64,000 nucleotides of DNA from Litorivita sp050633545 (GTDB lineage: Bacteria > Pseudomonadota > Alphaproteobacteria > Rhodobacterales > Rhodobacteraceae): assembly GCA_050633545.1 (NCBI GenBank), contig JBOEGS010000005.1:193105-257104 (forward strand), written 5' to 3'. Below the pieces are notes generated by a model that made no database searches, had not been told where the DNA came from, and worked only from the letters and a program-made list of their open reading frames with translations. Each line of letters opens with the position of its first letter. Positions within the stretch are counted from its first letter, which is position 1. Shown piece by piece: positions 17,330 through 27,047 of this stretch. The translations under genes and the position numbers were made by a program.

Positions 17330-18547
17330 TTGGCCAGATTCGACAGATATATGCTGTCGCAACTCATGGTTCTGTTCGGCTTTTTCGCGCTGGTTCTGGT
17401 CTCGATCTACTGGATCAATTCCGCCGCGCGCCTGTTCGACCGTTTGGTGGGCGACGGGCAATCGGCGCTGGTGTTCTTGGAATTCACCGCGCTTACCTTG
17501 CCCAATGTGATCCGCCTTGTGTTGCCGATGTCCGCCTTTGCGGGCGCGGTCTATGTGACCAACCGGCTCAGTTCGGAAAGCGAATTGACGGTGATGCAGG
17601 CGACGGGATTCTCGCCGTGGCGGCTGGCGCGGCCTGTCTTGGTTTACGGGGTGATCACCGGCCTGATGATGATGGCGTTGACGCATTTTCTGGTGCCGAC
17701 CAGCCGCGCGATGATGAAAGAGCGCGAGGCGGAAATCTCGCGCAATATCACCGCCAAACTGTTGACCGAAGGCACGTTTTTGCACCCCACCGACGGCATC
17801 ACCTTTTTCATCGGTGAAATCTCGCCCGACGGGACGCTGTCGGATGTGTTTTTGTCGGACCGCTCCAAAGCGGGCAGCGCCATCACCTACACCGCCGCCA
17901 GCGCCTATCTGGTGCGCTCGCCCGCCGCGCCTGCGGGGCAAAACGCCCCCGCCCCCGAAGACGGCAGCGCCGCGCAGCAAGGCACCAAGCTGGTCATGGT
18001 GGACGGGATGGCGCAGCGGCTCAGCCAAGCCGACAATCGCCTCTCGACCACGCATTTTTCCGATTTTTCCTATGACATCAGCGGCTTGATCACGATGGAG
18101 ACCGTCGACACCCGCAATGTCGTCTATCAGCCCACGCATCGCTTCATCACTGATCCGCGCGGCTTGGCCGCCGCCACGGGGGTGGCCGAGAGCGAAGTGC
18201 TCTCGCGGCTGCATCAACGCTTTGCCGAGGCGCTTTTGTGCGTGGTCGGGGCGTTGATCGGCTTTTCGGCGCTTTTGGTGGGCGGGTTTTCGCGCTTTGG
18301 CGTCTGGCGGCAGATCGTCATGGCGCTCTTGCTTTTGGTGGTGGTCAAATCCATCGAGGGCGCGGTGACCACACCGGCGCGCAAGGGCGAGGGTCTTTGG
18401 CTTTTGGTCTACCTGCCCGAATTGGTCGGCTTTGCCATGGCGGCGGGGCTTTTGGCTTTGGCCGCACGCAAACGCGGGCGCGGATGGCGGCGCAGGGCGG
18501 GCGGCGATGACGCCGCACAAGACCCGCAGGCGGAGGCGGCGACATGA
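17330..18547 (+). CDS. lptF: LPS export ABC transporter permease LptF
   Basis: Part of the LptB2FG inner-membrane machine that extracts LPS and drives it along the Lpt bridge. The 405-residue protein has the N-terminal F-D-R-Y-M start, membrane helices at both ends, and a periplasmic beta-jellyroll domain between, with a Pro/Ala-rich insertion near residues 200-220. A TTG at 17330 is the only start that keeps the conserved N-terminus; a G-rich ribosome site lies 9 bases upstream. It overlaps lptG by four bases. Confidence 0.95.
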   Translation: MARFDRYMLSQLMVLFGFFALVLVSIYWINSAARLFDRLVGDGQSALVFLEFTALTLPNVIRLVLPMSAFAGAVYVTNRLSSESELTVMQATGFSPWRLARPVLVYGVITGLMMMALTHFLVPTSRAMMKEREAEISRNITAKLLTEGTFLHPTDGITFFIGEISPDGTLSDVFLSDRSKAGSAITYTAASAYLVRSPAAPAGQNAPAPEDGSAAQQGTKLVMVDGMAQRLSQADNRLSTTHFSDFSYDISGLITMETVDTRNVVYQPTHRFITDPRGLAAATGVAESEVLSRLHQRFAEALLCVVGALIGFSALLVGGFSRFGVWRQIVMALLLLVVVKSIEGAVTTPARKGEGLWLLVYLPELVGFAMAAGLLALAARKRGRGWRRRAGGDDAAQDPQAEAAT

Positions 18548-19638
18548 GGCTGCATTTCTATTTCGCGCGCAAATTCGCCAAAAGCTTTTTCGGCCTTTCG
18601 GCGGTGTTCATCTTGCTGACCACATTGATCGATCTGGTCGAACAGCTGCGCCGTTTGGGCAATTCCTCGGCCAGCTTAGGCCAGTTGGTCGAGCTGACCT
18701 TGCTCAATGCGCCGGACGGATATTACACGATTTTGCCCTTGGTGATGATCCTTGCCACGGTGGTCCTGTTTCTCGGCCTCGCGCGCAGCTCCGAGCTTGT
18801 GGTGGTGCGCGCCTCGGGGCGCTCGGCGCTCAGCACCCTGATCGCGCCGGTTCTGGTGGCGCTGATGATCGGATTGGTGGCAATCTCGGTGCTCAACCCG
18901 ATTGTCGCCGCAACCTCCAAACGCTTTGCACAGCTTTTCGAATTCTATTCGAGCGGCTCCGAAGAGGTGTTGTCGATCTCCTCCGAGGGGCTTTGGCTGC
19001 GCCAAGCGGACGCCGAGGGGCAAACCGTGATCCGCGCCGCGCGGGCCAATCCGCAAGCCACCATTTTGTATGACGTCAGCTTCATCAGCTACGGGCCAAA
19101 CGGCCCCGTGCGCCGGATCGAGGCGCAATCGGCGGCGCTTGATGGCGGGCAGTGGCAATTGACCGATGCCACGGTCTGGCCGCTGACGGCAGGGACCAAT
19201 CCGCAAGCCAGCATGCGCCACTACGGCGATCTCGATCTGGCCTCCTCGCTGACCAACGAGCGGATATTAGAGGGGTTCGGCACGCCCTCGTCGATCTCGA
19301 TCTGGGACCTGCCTGATCATATCGGCCAGTTGAGCCGCGCCGGATTTTCCGCCCGCCGCCATGCGGTCTGGTTCCAGATGGAATTGGCCAAGCCGTTGTT
19401 TTTAATCGCAATGGTTCTGGTCGCGGCGGCGTTTACCATGCGCCATGTGCGCTTTGGCAAGACCGGCGTGGCGGTGCTGAGCGCGGTGATGCTCGGCTTT
19501 GGGCTTTATTATGTGCGCAATTTCGCGCAAATCATGGGCGAGAACGGCCAGATACCGATTATTTTGGCCGCATGGGCGCCGCCGGTGGCTTCGGTGATGC
19601 TCGGATTGGGGATTTTGCTGCATATGGAGGACGGATAG
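18544..19638 (+). CDS. lptG: LPS export ABC transporter permease LptG
   Basis: The partner permease of LptF, 364 residues. Helices at 15-120 and 285-360 flank a periplasmic jellyroll domain (SSEGLWLRQAD, then SISIWDLPDHIGQL). The ATG overlaps the lptF stop (ATGA), and its own stop abuts the lptD start directly. The ATPase LptB is not in the window, as is usual. Confidence 0.96.
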   Translation: MRLHFYFARKFAKSFFGLSAVFILLTTLIDLVEQLRRLGNSSASLGQLVELTLLNAPDGYYTILPLVMILATVVLFLGLARSSELVVVRASGRSALSTLIAPVLVALMIGLVAISVLNPIVAATSKRFAQLFEFYSSGSEEVLSISSEGLWLRQADAEGQTVIRAARANPQATILYDVSFISYGPNGPVRRIEAQSAALDGGQWQLTDATVWPLTAGTNPQASMRHYGDLDLASSLTNERILEGFGTPSSISIWDLPDHIGQLSRAGFSARRHAVWFQMELAKPLFLIAMVLVAAAFTMRHVRFGKTGVAVLSAVMLGFGLYYVRNFAQIMGENGQIPIILAAWAPPVASVMLGLGILLHMEDG

Positions 19639-21885
19639 ATGCGCGCGCGCTGGCTTAAATCCTCCGGCACGGCGGCGCTTGTGGTCGCGGGCGCTTTGGC
19701 CTTCGGGCCGATGGGCGCGGTGCCCCCTGCGATGGCGCAAAACGCGGGCGCTTCGGGGGCCGCAACGGCGCCGCGCGCGGCGCAAGAGGCTGCGGTTCTG
19801 GTCGCCGATACGGTCTATTTGCGCGACAATGACACATTGGTGGCCGAGGGCGCGGTCGAGGTGCTGTATGGCACGCGGCGGCTGAACGCGTCGAAAATCA
19901 CCTATGAGCGCGGCGACGGGCGGCTGATCATCGAAGGGCCGATCCGCATCACCGAAACCCGCCAAGACGGCGAGAGCGAGACCCTGATCCTTGCCCAGAG
20001 CGCCGAACTTGACCGTGATCTGCAAGGCGGCATCATTCGCGGCGCGCGCGTGGTTCTGGACCAGCAGTTGCAGCTTGCCGCCCTGTCGATGAGCCGCGCC
20101 GAGGGGCGCTACAGCCGTCTTTACAAGGCCTCGGTGACCTCCTGTTCGGTCTGCGCCGCCAATGGGGTGCCGCAGGCGCCGCTGTGGCAAATCCGCGCCG
20201 AAAGCGTGGTCCATGACCAACAGGAGCGCCAGCTTTACTTTACCAAAGCGCAATTGCGCGTGCTCGATGTGCCGGTGTTTTATTTGCCGCGTCTGCGCCT
20301 GCCCGACCCGACACAAACCCGCGCCACGGGGTTCTTGATCCCCACGGCGCATCGCTCGTCGCTTTTGGGGTTCGGGGTGCGCGTTCCCTATTTCATCGCC
20401 ATGGGCGATCACCGCGACCTGACGCTGACGCCCTATCTGTCGACCCACAGCCGCACGCTGGAGCTGCGCTACCGCCAAGCCTTCCGGCGCGGACAGATCG
20501 AGGTCACCGGCGCGGTGAGCCAAGACAGCCTGCAAGACGGATCGCGCGGCTATCTGTTTGCCAACGGGCAATTCGCCCTGCCGCGTGATTTCACCCTCAG
20601 TTTCGACATCGAAGCGGTCAAGGATGACGCCTATCTGGTCGATTACGGCTATTCCTCCAAGGACCGGCTCGACAGCGACCTGACCCTGACGCGGGTGCGG
20701 CGGGGCGAATATATCAACGCCGCCTTGATCAATTACCACACGCTACGCGACGACGAGACCAATGCGACCATCCCGTCGATCATCGGCGATCTGAGCTATG
20801 AGCGGCGGGTGTTTCCCGCCTTGACGGGCGGCGAATTGCGGCTCTCGGCAGGGCTGCGCCATTTCTACCGCTTCTCCGATCTCGATTTCGACAGCCTTGA
20901 TAGCGACTCTATCGTCGACGGGCGCGATGTCACCCAGCTTGAGGCCGAGGCGCGTTGGATACGCGACTGGACCCTGCGCGGCGGGCTGCGGCTTGGGGCC
21001 ACAGGGGCGCTGGCTTTTGACAGTTTCACCATCGCCCAAGACAGCACCTACGGCGGATCGACGGCGCAGGTGACGCCGATGGCGGCGCTGCGGCTGAGCT
21101 ATCCTTTGGAGAAAACCGCCGCCAATGGCACCCGCCATGTGATCGAGCCGATGGCACAGCTAAGCTATACCGGCGGGGCCAAGCTCGATGTGCCCAACGA
21201 GCAATCGACGCTCAATGAATTTGACGCGGGCAATCTGTTCTCGCTCACGCGCTTTACCGCCGCCGACCGGCGCGAGCGCGGCGCGGCTCTGGCGCTGGGG
21301 GCGCGCTGGTCACGCTATGGCGCCTCGGGCAGCGAAAGCACCCTCGTGTTGGGACAGGTCTATCGCGACGAGGCCGATGGCGATTTTACCCGCACCTCGG
21401 GCCTGTCGGGCACGACCTCGGGAATGCTCGTCGGGGCGCAATGGCGCGGCGCGGGCGGGCTGAGCTTGACGGGGCGCAGCGTGTTTGACATCGACATGGG
21501 GCTGAGCAAGGCTGAGGCGCGCGCCGATTGGTTCAAATCGGACGCGATGAACCTGTCGGCCTCTTATGTCTGGCTGGGCGCCGATGCGGGCGAGGACCGC
21601 CCCGATACGGTGTCCGAATGGTCGATCGACGGCAGCTACCGTTTGGCGCGCCATTGGATCGGATCGGCCAACTGGCGCTATGATATGGCCGCAGACCGCA
21701 CCGCCGAGGCGGGGATCGGCCTGCAATACCGCAATGAATGCGTGGACATGACACTTTCGCTCTCGCGCCGCTTCACTTCCTCGCTTAACCTTGCGCCATC
21801 GACCGACATTTCCTTTACGGTCGGGCTGCGAGGCTTTAGCACTGACACTATCGACAAGAGCTACACCCGTAGATGCAAGAACTGA
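19639..21885 (+). CDS. lptD: LPS assembly protein LptD
   Basis: Outer-membrane barrel that inserts LPS into the outer leaflet. The 748-residue protein has a signal peptide (cleavage after AMA near residue 33), an N-terminal OstA/jellyroll domain (residues about 55-200, with DTVYLRDNDTLVAEGAVE), and a long beta-barrel domain to the end. Two cysteines (in TSCSVC) sit at the start of the barrel and one is near the end (NECVDM), plus a terminal Cys. The GGAGGA ribosome site lies within the lptG end. Confidence 0.95.
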   Translation: MRARWLKSSGTAALVVAGALAFGPMGAVPPAMAQNAGASGAATAPRAAQEAAVLVADTVYLRDNDTLVAEGAVEVLYGTRRLNASKITYERGDGRLIIEGPIRITETRQDGESETLILAQSAELDRDLQGGIIRGARVVLDQQLQLAALSMSRAEGRYSRLYKASVTSCSVCAANGVPQAPLWQIRAESVVHDQQERQLYFTKAQLRVLDVPVFYLPRLRLPDPTQTRATGFLIPTAHRSSLLGFGVRVPYFIAMGDHRDLTLTPYLSTHSRTLELRYRQAFRRGQIEVTGAVSQDSLQDGSRGYLFANGQFALPRDFTLSFDIEAVKDDAYLVDYGYSSKDRLDSDLTLTRVRRGEYINAALINYHTLRDDETNATIPSIIGDLSYERRVFPALTGGELRLSAGLRHFYRFSDLDFDSLDSDSIVDGRDVTQLEAEARWIRDWTLRGGLRLGATGALAFDSFTIAQDSTYGGSTAQVTPMAALRLSYPLEKTAANGTRHVIEPMAQLSYTGGAKLDVPNEQSTLNEFDAGNLFSLTRFTAADRRERGAALALGARWSRYGASGSESTLVLGQVYRDEADGDFTRTSGLSGTTSGMLVGAQWRGAGGLSLTGRSVFDIDMGLSKAEARADWFKSDAMNLSASYVWLGADAGEDRPDTVSEWSIDGSYRLARHWIGSANWRYDMAADRTAEAGIGLQYRNECVDMTLSLSRRFTSSLNLAPSTDISFTVGLRGFSTDTIDKSYTRRCKN

Positions 21886-21905
21886 TCAGGCAGGACGACA
21901 CCGCA

Positions 21906-23216
21906 ATGACCCATCCCTTTGCCCAAGCCCCCTCCCCCGAACGCGCCGCGCGCGCGCAGGCCCGCGCGGTTGCGCAAGACCGCCGCACCGCGCCGCGCCG
22001 CGCCTTGGCGTTTTTGGCTTTGGCGGCGGCGGTTCTGGCCTTGCTGCTCGCCCTGCCGCGCGCGGCGCTGGCGCAAAACCTCTTTGCCCCTGTGATCAAG
22101 GTCAATGACGCGGTGATCACCGGTTACGAGTTGGAGCAGCGCACGCGGTTCTTGACGCTTTTGCGCGCGCCTGGCGATCCGGCGAAACTGGCGCGCGAGC
22201 AATTGATCGACGACCGGCTGAAAATGTCTGTCGCCAAAGCCGCAGGGATCACCGCGACGCCCGAACAGGTCCTCGAAGGCATGGAAGAATTCGCCGCACG
22301 CGCCAATATGAACGCCGAGCAATTCATCCGCGCCCTCGAAGGCGGCGGCGTGTCCGAGCAAACTTTCCGCGCCTTTGCCGAATCCGGCCTCGTGTGGCGC
22401 GAATATGCCCGCGCACGCTTTGCCAGCCGCGTGTCGGTCTCCGAGGCCGAACTCGACCGCGCCGAACGCGCCACCGCCGGATCCGATGTGCGGGTGCTGC
22501 TCTCCGAGATTATCATGGTCGCCCCGCCCGCCCAAGCCGCCGCCGTGCAAGCGCGCGCCGCCGATTTGTCGCGCCTCGAAGGCGAGGCCGCCTTTGCATC
22601 GGCCGCGCGCAAATATTCCGCCTCGCCGACACGCGGGCGCGGCGGCAAGCTGGAATGGATGCCGCTGACCAAACTGCCGCCTGCCCTGCGCCCGATCATC
22701 CTTGGCCTCGCGCCCGGACAGGTCAGCGCGCCGATCCCCCTAAACGGGGCGGTCGCCCTGTTCCAGATGCGCGCCATCGAGGAAACCGGCGTCACCCAGC
22801 CCGAATATTCCGCCATCGAATATGCCGCCTATTACATCCCCGGCGGGCGCAGCCCCGAAGCCTTGGCCAAAGCCGCCAAAGTCGCCGCGCGCGTCGATAC
22901 CTGTGATGATCTTTACGGCGTCGCCAAGGGCCAACCCGTTGAGAGCCTTGAGCGCGGGGCCAAAGCACCCGCCGAAATCCCGCAAGACATTGCGCTGGAG
23001 CTGGCCAAGCTTGACGATGGCGAGGTCTCGACCACGCTGACGCGGGCGAACGGGCAAACCTTGGTCTTCTTGATGCTCTGCGGGCGCTCGACCGAATTGA
23101 CCGAAGGGCTGGGCCGCGAGGATCTGTCCTTGCAATTGAAGAACCGCCGCCTTGCCGCCTATGCCGAAGGCTTCTTGGCCGAGTTGCGCAGCGCCGCCCG
23201 TATCACCGACCAATGA
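21906..23216 (+). CDS. surA: Periplasmic chaperone/peptidyl-prolyl isomerase SurA
   Basis: Escorts outer-membrane proteins, LptD among them. About 436 residues: a long basic N-region, a hydrophobic signal core (residues 33-52) with an ALA-Q site near 56, the SurA N-domain (VIKVNDAVITGYELEQR), then one recognisable parvulin domain (SEIIMVAPP, KYSASPTRGRGGKLEWM, LPPALRPII, GQVSAPI). The ATG at 21906 is chosen because AGGACG precedes it; an earlier ATG at 21873 lacks a ribosome site. It overlaps pdxA by four bases. Confidence 0.92.
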   Translation: MTHPFAQAPSPERAARAQARAVAQDRRTAPRRALAFLALAAAVLALLLALPRAALAQNLFAPVIKVNDAVITGYELEQRTRFLTLLRAPGDPAKLAREQLIDDRLKMSVAKAAGITATPEQVLEGMEEFAARANMNAEQFIRALEGGGVSEQTFRAFAESGLVWREYARARFASRVSVSEAELDRAERATAGSDVRVLLSEIIMVAPPAQAAAVQARAADLSRLEGEAAFASAARKYSASPTRGRGGKLEWMPLTKLPPALRPIILGLAPGQVSAPIPLNGAVALFQMRAIEETGVTQPEYSAIEYAAYYIPGGRSPEALAKAAKVAARVDTCDDLYGVAKGQPVESLERGAKAPAEIPQDIALELAKLDDGEVSTTLTRANGQTLVFLMLCGRSTELTEGLGREDLSLQLKNRRLAAYAEGFLAELRSAARITDQ

Positions 23217-24196
23217 GCGCCCCCGCCCCCGTTGCGATGACCTGCGGCGAACCCGCAGGGGTGGGGCCGGAATTGGCCGTTGCGGCATGGCGCGCGCTGG
23301 GGGCCGATCTGCCGTTCTTCTGGATCGGCGATCCGCGCCATTTGCCCAAAGACGCCCCCATCGCCTTGATCGATGATCCCCAAGAGGCCCGCGCCGCCAG
23401 CGCCGCCGCCTTGCCGGTGCTCGCCCATGCCTTTGCCGGAGAGGCCCGCGCAGGCCGCCCCGATCCGGCCAATGCCCAAGGGGTGATCGATGTCATCGCC
23501 CGCGCCGTCGATCTGGCGCGCAGCGGCGCCGCCTCGGCAATCTGCACCGCGCCGATCCACAAAAAGGCGCTCAAGGACGGCGCGGATTTCGCCTATCCCG
23601 GCCATACGGAATATCTCGCCGCGCTGGCGGGCGGCGGGCCGGTGGTGATGATGCTGGCCTCGCCGCAATTGCGCGTGGTGCCCGCCACCATCCATATCGC
23701 CCTCGAAGACGTGCCGATGGCGCTCAACCCCGCGCTGCTCACCGATACGGTGCTGATCACCCATGCCGCTCTGCGCCGCGATTTCGCCATTGCCAAACCG
23801 CGCATCGCGGTGGCGGGCCTCAATCCCCATGCGGGCGAAGGCGGCGCGATGGGGCGCGAAGAGATCGAGATGATCACCCCGACGCTGGAGGCGCTGCGCG
23901 GCCAAGGCATCGACATCACCGGCCCGCTGCCCGCCGATACGATGTTCCACCCGCCCGCGCGCGCGCGCTATGACGCGGCGATCTGCATGTATCACGACCA
24001 AGCACTGATCCCGATCAAGACGCTTGATTTCGACCGCGGCGTCAATGTCACCCTCGGCCTGCCGTTTATCCGCACCTCGCCCGATCACGGCACCGCCTTC
24101 GACATCGCAGGCGAGGGCGTGGCCAATCCGTCCTCGCTGATCGAAGCGTTGAAAATGGCGCGCGCCATGGCCGCCGCCCGCGCCGCACTGGCCTGA
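23213..24196 (+). CDS. pdxA: 4-hydroxythreonine-4-phosphate dehydrogenase
   Basis: NAD-dependent step of pyridoxal 5'-phosphate synthesis. The 327-residue protein has the expected TCGEPAGVGPEL start, the CTAPIHKKAL segment, the metal-binding His of PGHTEYLA, AGLNPHAGEGG, and YHDQALIPIK with a second metal His. The start overlaps the surA stop (ATGA). The surA-pdxA-rsmA order is widely conserved in proteobacteria. Confidence 0.97.
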   Translation: MSAPAPVAMTCGEPAGVGPELAVAAWRALGADLPFFWIGDPRHLPKDAPIALIDDPQEARAASAAALPVLAHAFAGEARAGRPDPANAQGVIDVIARAVDLARSGAASAICTAPIHKKALKDGADFAYPGHTEYLAALAGGGPVVMMLASPQLRVVPATIHIALEDVPMALNPALLTDTVLITHAALRRDFAIAKPRIAVAGLNPHAGEGGAMGREEIEMITPTLEALRGQGIDITGPLPADTMFHPPARARYDAAICMYHDQALIPIKTLDFDRGVNVTLGLPFIRTSPDHGTAFDIAGEGVANPSSLIEALKMARAMAAARAALA

Positions 24197-24266
24197 CGCC
24201 GATGCTTGCAGCTTCCCCAAATATCCCCGCCCGAGGCATTCCATGCCCGCCAAGGAGCACCGCCCC

Positions 24267-25109
24267 ATGAGCGCCATCGACACGCTGCCCTCGCTGTCCC
24301 AAGTGATCAAGACCCACGGGCTTGATGCGCGCAAATCGCTGGGGCAGAACTTCTTGCTCGATCTCAACCTGACGTCGAAAATCGCGCGGTTGGCGGGGGA
24401 TTTGACGCAGTGCGATGTGCTTGAAATCGGCCCCGGCCCCGGCGGTTTGACGCGCGGGCTTCTGGCCGAGGGCGCGCGCCGCGTGCTGGCGATCGAAAAG
24501 GACGCGCGCTGCATTCCCGCGCTGGCCGAAGTGGCGGCGGCCTGCGACGGGCGGCTTACGGTGATCGAGGGCGATGCGCTTGATATCGATCCTCTGGCGC
24601 ATCTGCGCGCGCCGATCCGCATCGCCGCCAACCTGCCCTATAACGTGGGCACCGAGCTTTTGGTGCGCTGGCTCACGCCGCCCCAATGGCCGCCGTTCTG
24701 GGACAGTCTGACCTTGATGTTCCAGCGCGAGGTCGCCAATCGCATTGTCGCCGCCCCAGGCAGCAAGGCCTACGGGCGTCTGGCGATTTTGGCGCAGTGG
24801 CGCACCGATGCGCAGATCGTCATGTCCTTGCCGCCCGAAGCCTTCACCCCGCCGCCCAAGGTGCATTCGGCGGTGGTCCATCTCAAGGCCCTGCCGCAGC
24901 CGCGCTTCGAGGCCGATGCGAAAATCCTTGAACGGATCGTCGCGGCAGGGTTCAACCAGCGGCGCAAAATGCTGCGCGCCTCGCTCAAGGGCGTCGCCCC
25001 TGACATTCAGGACCGGATGGAAGCGGCGGGGATCAAACCCACCGACCGCGCCGAACAGATCGATGTCGAGGGATGGTGCGCCTTGGCGCGCGAGGTCGCG
25101 CGCGGGTAA
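24267..25109 (+). CDS. rsmA: 16S rRNA dimethyladenosine transferase
   Basis: Dimethylates two adjacent adenines in helix 45 of 16S rRNA (KsgA). The 280-residue protein has KSLGQNFLLD, the SAM motif EIGPGPGGLTRGLL, the acidic EGDALDID, and the catalytic IAANLPYNVGTE (NLPY). The ATG at 24267 has AAGGAG at ideal spacing; the ATG at 24243 does not. Last gene of the lpt-surA-pdxA run. Confidence 0.97.
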   Translation: MSAIDTLPSLSQVIKTHGLDARKSLGQNFLLDLNLTSKIARLAGDLTQCDVLEIGPGPGGLTRGLLAEGARRVLAIEKDARCIPALAEVAAACDGRLTVIEGDALDIDPLAHLRAPIRIAANLPYNVGTELLVRWLTPPQWPPFWDSLTLMFQREVANRIVAAPGSKAYGRLAILAQWRTDAQIVMSLPPEAFTPPPKVHSAVVHLKALPQPRFEADAKILERIVAAGFNQRRKMLRASLKGVAPDIQDRMEAAGIKPTDRAEQIDVEGWCALAREVARG

Positions 25110-25216
25110 TCGGCGCGCGGGATCGGCACCCGAAATGCAGCCCATGCGCGGCGGCAACAGATCACGCCAACAAATGACTGCGCCAACAACAGACTGCCGC
25201 CCGACAAAAGACCGCG

Positions 25217-25253
25217 CAAAGAAAAATCCCCGCGCGGCAAGGCCGGCGGGGAT
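25217..25253 (-). terminator. Intrinsic terminator of the prfA-prmC-DUF4167 strand
   Basis: ATCCCCGC (25226-25233) pairs with GCGGGGAT (25246-25253), with further CGGC/GCCG pairing inside. On the minus strand the hairpin is followed by a T-rich run (the plus-strand A-run at about 25217-25226), 28 bases after the DUF4167 stop. Confidence 0.75.
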
Positions 25254-25280
25254 GTTTCACAATGTCAAAAGCCTGCGCGC

Positions 25281-25958
25281 CTATTGTGCGGCGTCACTGG
25301 TGCTTCCGGCCTCGGGCGCGGGCTTTTTGGCGCGCGGTTTGCGCGGCGCGCGTTTGGGTTTGCTTTCGGGGGTTTCGACCAGACCACTGTCGCCCTCGGC
25401 GTCATCGCCATTGCCCGCGCTCTCGCCGCTCACATCAGGTTGCGGGGCCGATCCGGGATCGGTGATAAAGGCGGGCAATTCCTCTTGCGGGCTGCGCTCG
25501 CGGCGCGGACGGCGCTCTTTGCGCGTGGGGGCCTCGCCGCTTTCGGCGGGGGCGGATTGCCCGCCGTCGTTTCCGGCGCCCTCGGAGCCGCCGTTTGCGG
25601 CGTTTTGCTCGGCGCGCTGGCGGTCACGTTCGGCATTCTGGCGGTCACGCTCGGCCTGACGGTCGCGGTTCTCGCGCTCTTGTTGCTCGCGTTTCGCGTC
25701 GATCTCTTTTTGCGCCGAGCTGAGCAAGCGCATGTAATGTTCGGCGTGCTGCTGGAAATTCTCCGTCGCAACGCGGTCATTGCCGAGCTGCGCATCGCGC
25801 GCCAGCTGGTTGTATTTCTCGATGATCTGGCTCGGGGTGCCGCGCACCTTGCCTTCGGGACCATTGCTGTCAAACACGCGGTTAACGATATTCACGCCGG
25901 ACCGGTTGTTGTTGTTCCGGTTCGATTTGTTCCGCGAGCGGGATTTGGAAGATCTCAT
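25281..25958 (-). CDS. DUF4167 domain protein, low-complexity
   Basis: A 225-residue protein. The first 75 residues form the DUF4167 domain: a basic Ser/Arg/Asn-rich start, then VNIVNRVFDSNGPEGKVRGT and the helix with Q-Q-H-A-E-H-Y. The rest is disordered: an Arg/Gln/Glu/Asp coiled stretch (about 85-120), then acidic and finally Lys/Pro/Arg-rich segments. Alphaproteobacteria commonly carry it beside prmC and prfA. RNA or ribosome binding is a guess from composition. Confidence 0.85.
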   Translation of the reverse strand: MRSSKSRSRNKSNRNNNNRSGVNIVNRVFDSNGPEGKVRGTPSQIIEKYNQLARDAQLGNDRVATENFQQHAEHYMRLLSSAQKEIDAKREQQERENRDRQAERDRQNAERDRQRAEQNAANGGSEGAGNDGGQSAPAESGEAPTRKERRPRRERSPQEELPAFITDPGSAPQPDVSGESAGNGDDAEGDSGLVETPESKPKRAPRKPRAKKPAPEAGSTSDAAQ

Positions 25959-26195
25959 TGTAAGCTGTCCAGCCTTATGCGTTTGGACGTCGCTGTGGCC
26001 CGATATGCGCCTGAGGCGCGGGTCATTCGGATGAGCGACAATTTATGGCTTGGCGTCGTGAGGGACCGCAAAGGCGCTTCCACCGTCTCGACAGATACAG
26101 GGTTAAACAGCGCGGGCGGGCATGACAAGAGGGAAGTGACAGTTTTACGCGTAAATGCGCCGAAAAGCGGGGATAAGTCGCCTGATTGCAGCGAT

Positions 26196-27047
26196 CTACG
26201 GGTCCGCGCGGGCATTGTCTTGCGGCGCGCAGGCGGCCACGATGCGGTCGCGTCCTTCCAGATCGGGAAAAATTTCGACGCCGCGCCAGCCGTGATCGCG
26301 AAAAATCCGCGCCACATCGGGGCCTTGGCGCCATCCCATCTCGACGATGATCCGCCCATCGGGGTGCAAGAACCCTGCGGCTTGCGCCGCAAGAATGCGG
26401 TAAGGGGCCAAACCATCCCCGCCGGGCGTGAGGGCCAGATACGGATCGTGATCGCGCACTTCGGGGGAAAGATCGGCCATCTCTTCTTCGGTGATATAGG
26501 GCGGATTGGCGGTGATCAGATCAAAGCGCCCCTCCACCGCATCAAACCAATCGGACAGGCGCAGATCGGCCCGCGCGCCCACGCCGGTGCGCGCCGCATT
26601 CTCGCGCGCCACCTCCAGCGCGGCGGGCGAGATATCGACCCCCATGCCGCTGGCCTGCGCGCGCTCGGCCAAAAGGCTCAAAAGAATACAGCCCGTGCCG
26701 GTGCCAAGGTCGAGGATACGGGTGAAATCGCGCTCAAGCGCCTTGGCCACAAGGGTTTCGGTATCGGCGCGCGGGTCAAGCACATCAGGGGTGACCACAA
26801 ATTCATGGTTCCAAAAGGCGCGTTTGCCGGTGATTTTCGACACCGGCTCGCCGCCCGCGCGCCGCGCCAGATATTGCCCGTAGCGCGCCATCACATCGGC
26901 GGTCAAATCCACCGCGCCCAATAGCATGAGCCGCGCCGCATCCACCTTTGCGGCATGGGCCAAAAGCCGTTTGGCATCACGCGGCGCAACGCCCTGCCCC
27001 TCGCCCGCCGCCATGGCCGCGCGCAGCGCCTCCTGCCCCCCGCTCAT
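26196..27047 (-). CDS. prmC: Release factor glutamine methyltransferase
   Basis: Methylates the Gln of the GGQ motif in release factors, using SAM. The 283-residue protein has an N-terminal helical domain, the SAM motif DLGTGTGCILLSLL, VDISPAAL, and the catalytic NPPY (ITANPPYITEEE). It overlaps prfA, its substrate gene, by four bases. Confidence 0.96.
   Translation of the reverse strand: MSGGQEALRAAMAAGEGQGVAPRDAKRLLAHAAKVDAARLMLLGAVDLTADVMARYGQYLARRAGGEPVSKITGKRAFWNHEFVVTPDVLDPRADTETLVAKALERDFTRILDLGTGTGCILLSLLAERAQASGMGVDISPAALEVARENAARTGVGARADLRLSDWFDAVEGRFDLITANPPYITEEEMADLSPEVRDHDPYLALTPGGDGLAPYRILAAQAAGFLHPDGRIIVEMGWRQGPDVARIFRDHGWRGVEIFPDLEGRDRIVAACAPQDNARADP

Noticed and set aside
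25284..26924. 546-codon open frame on the plus strand
   Set aside because: Antisense to DUF4167 and prmC; its hydrophobic start is a by-product of the Arg/Glu-rich repeats on the other strand.
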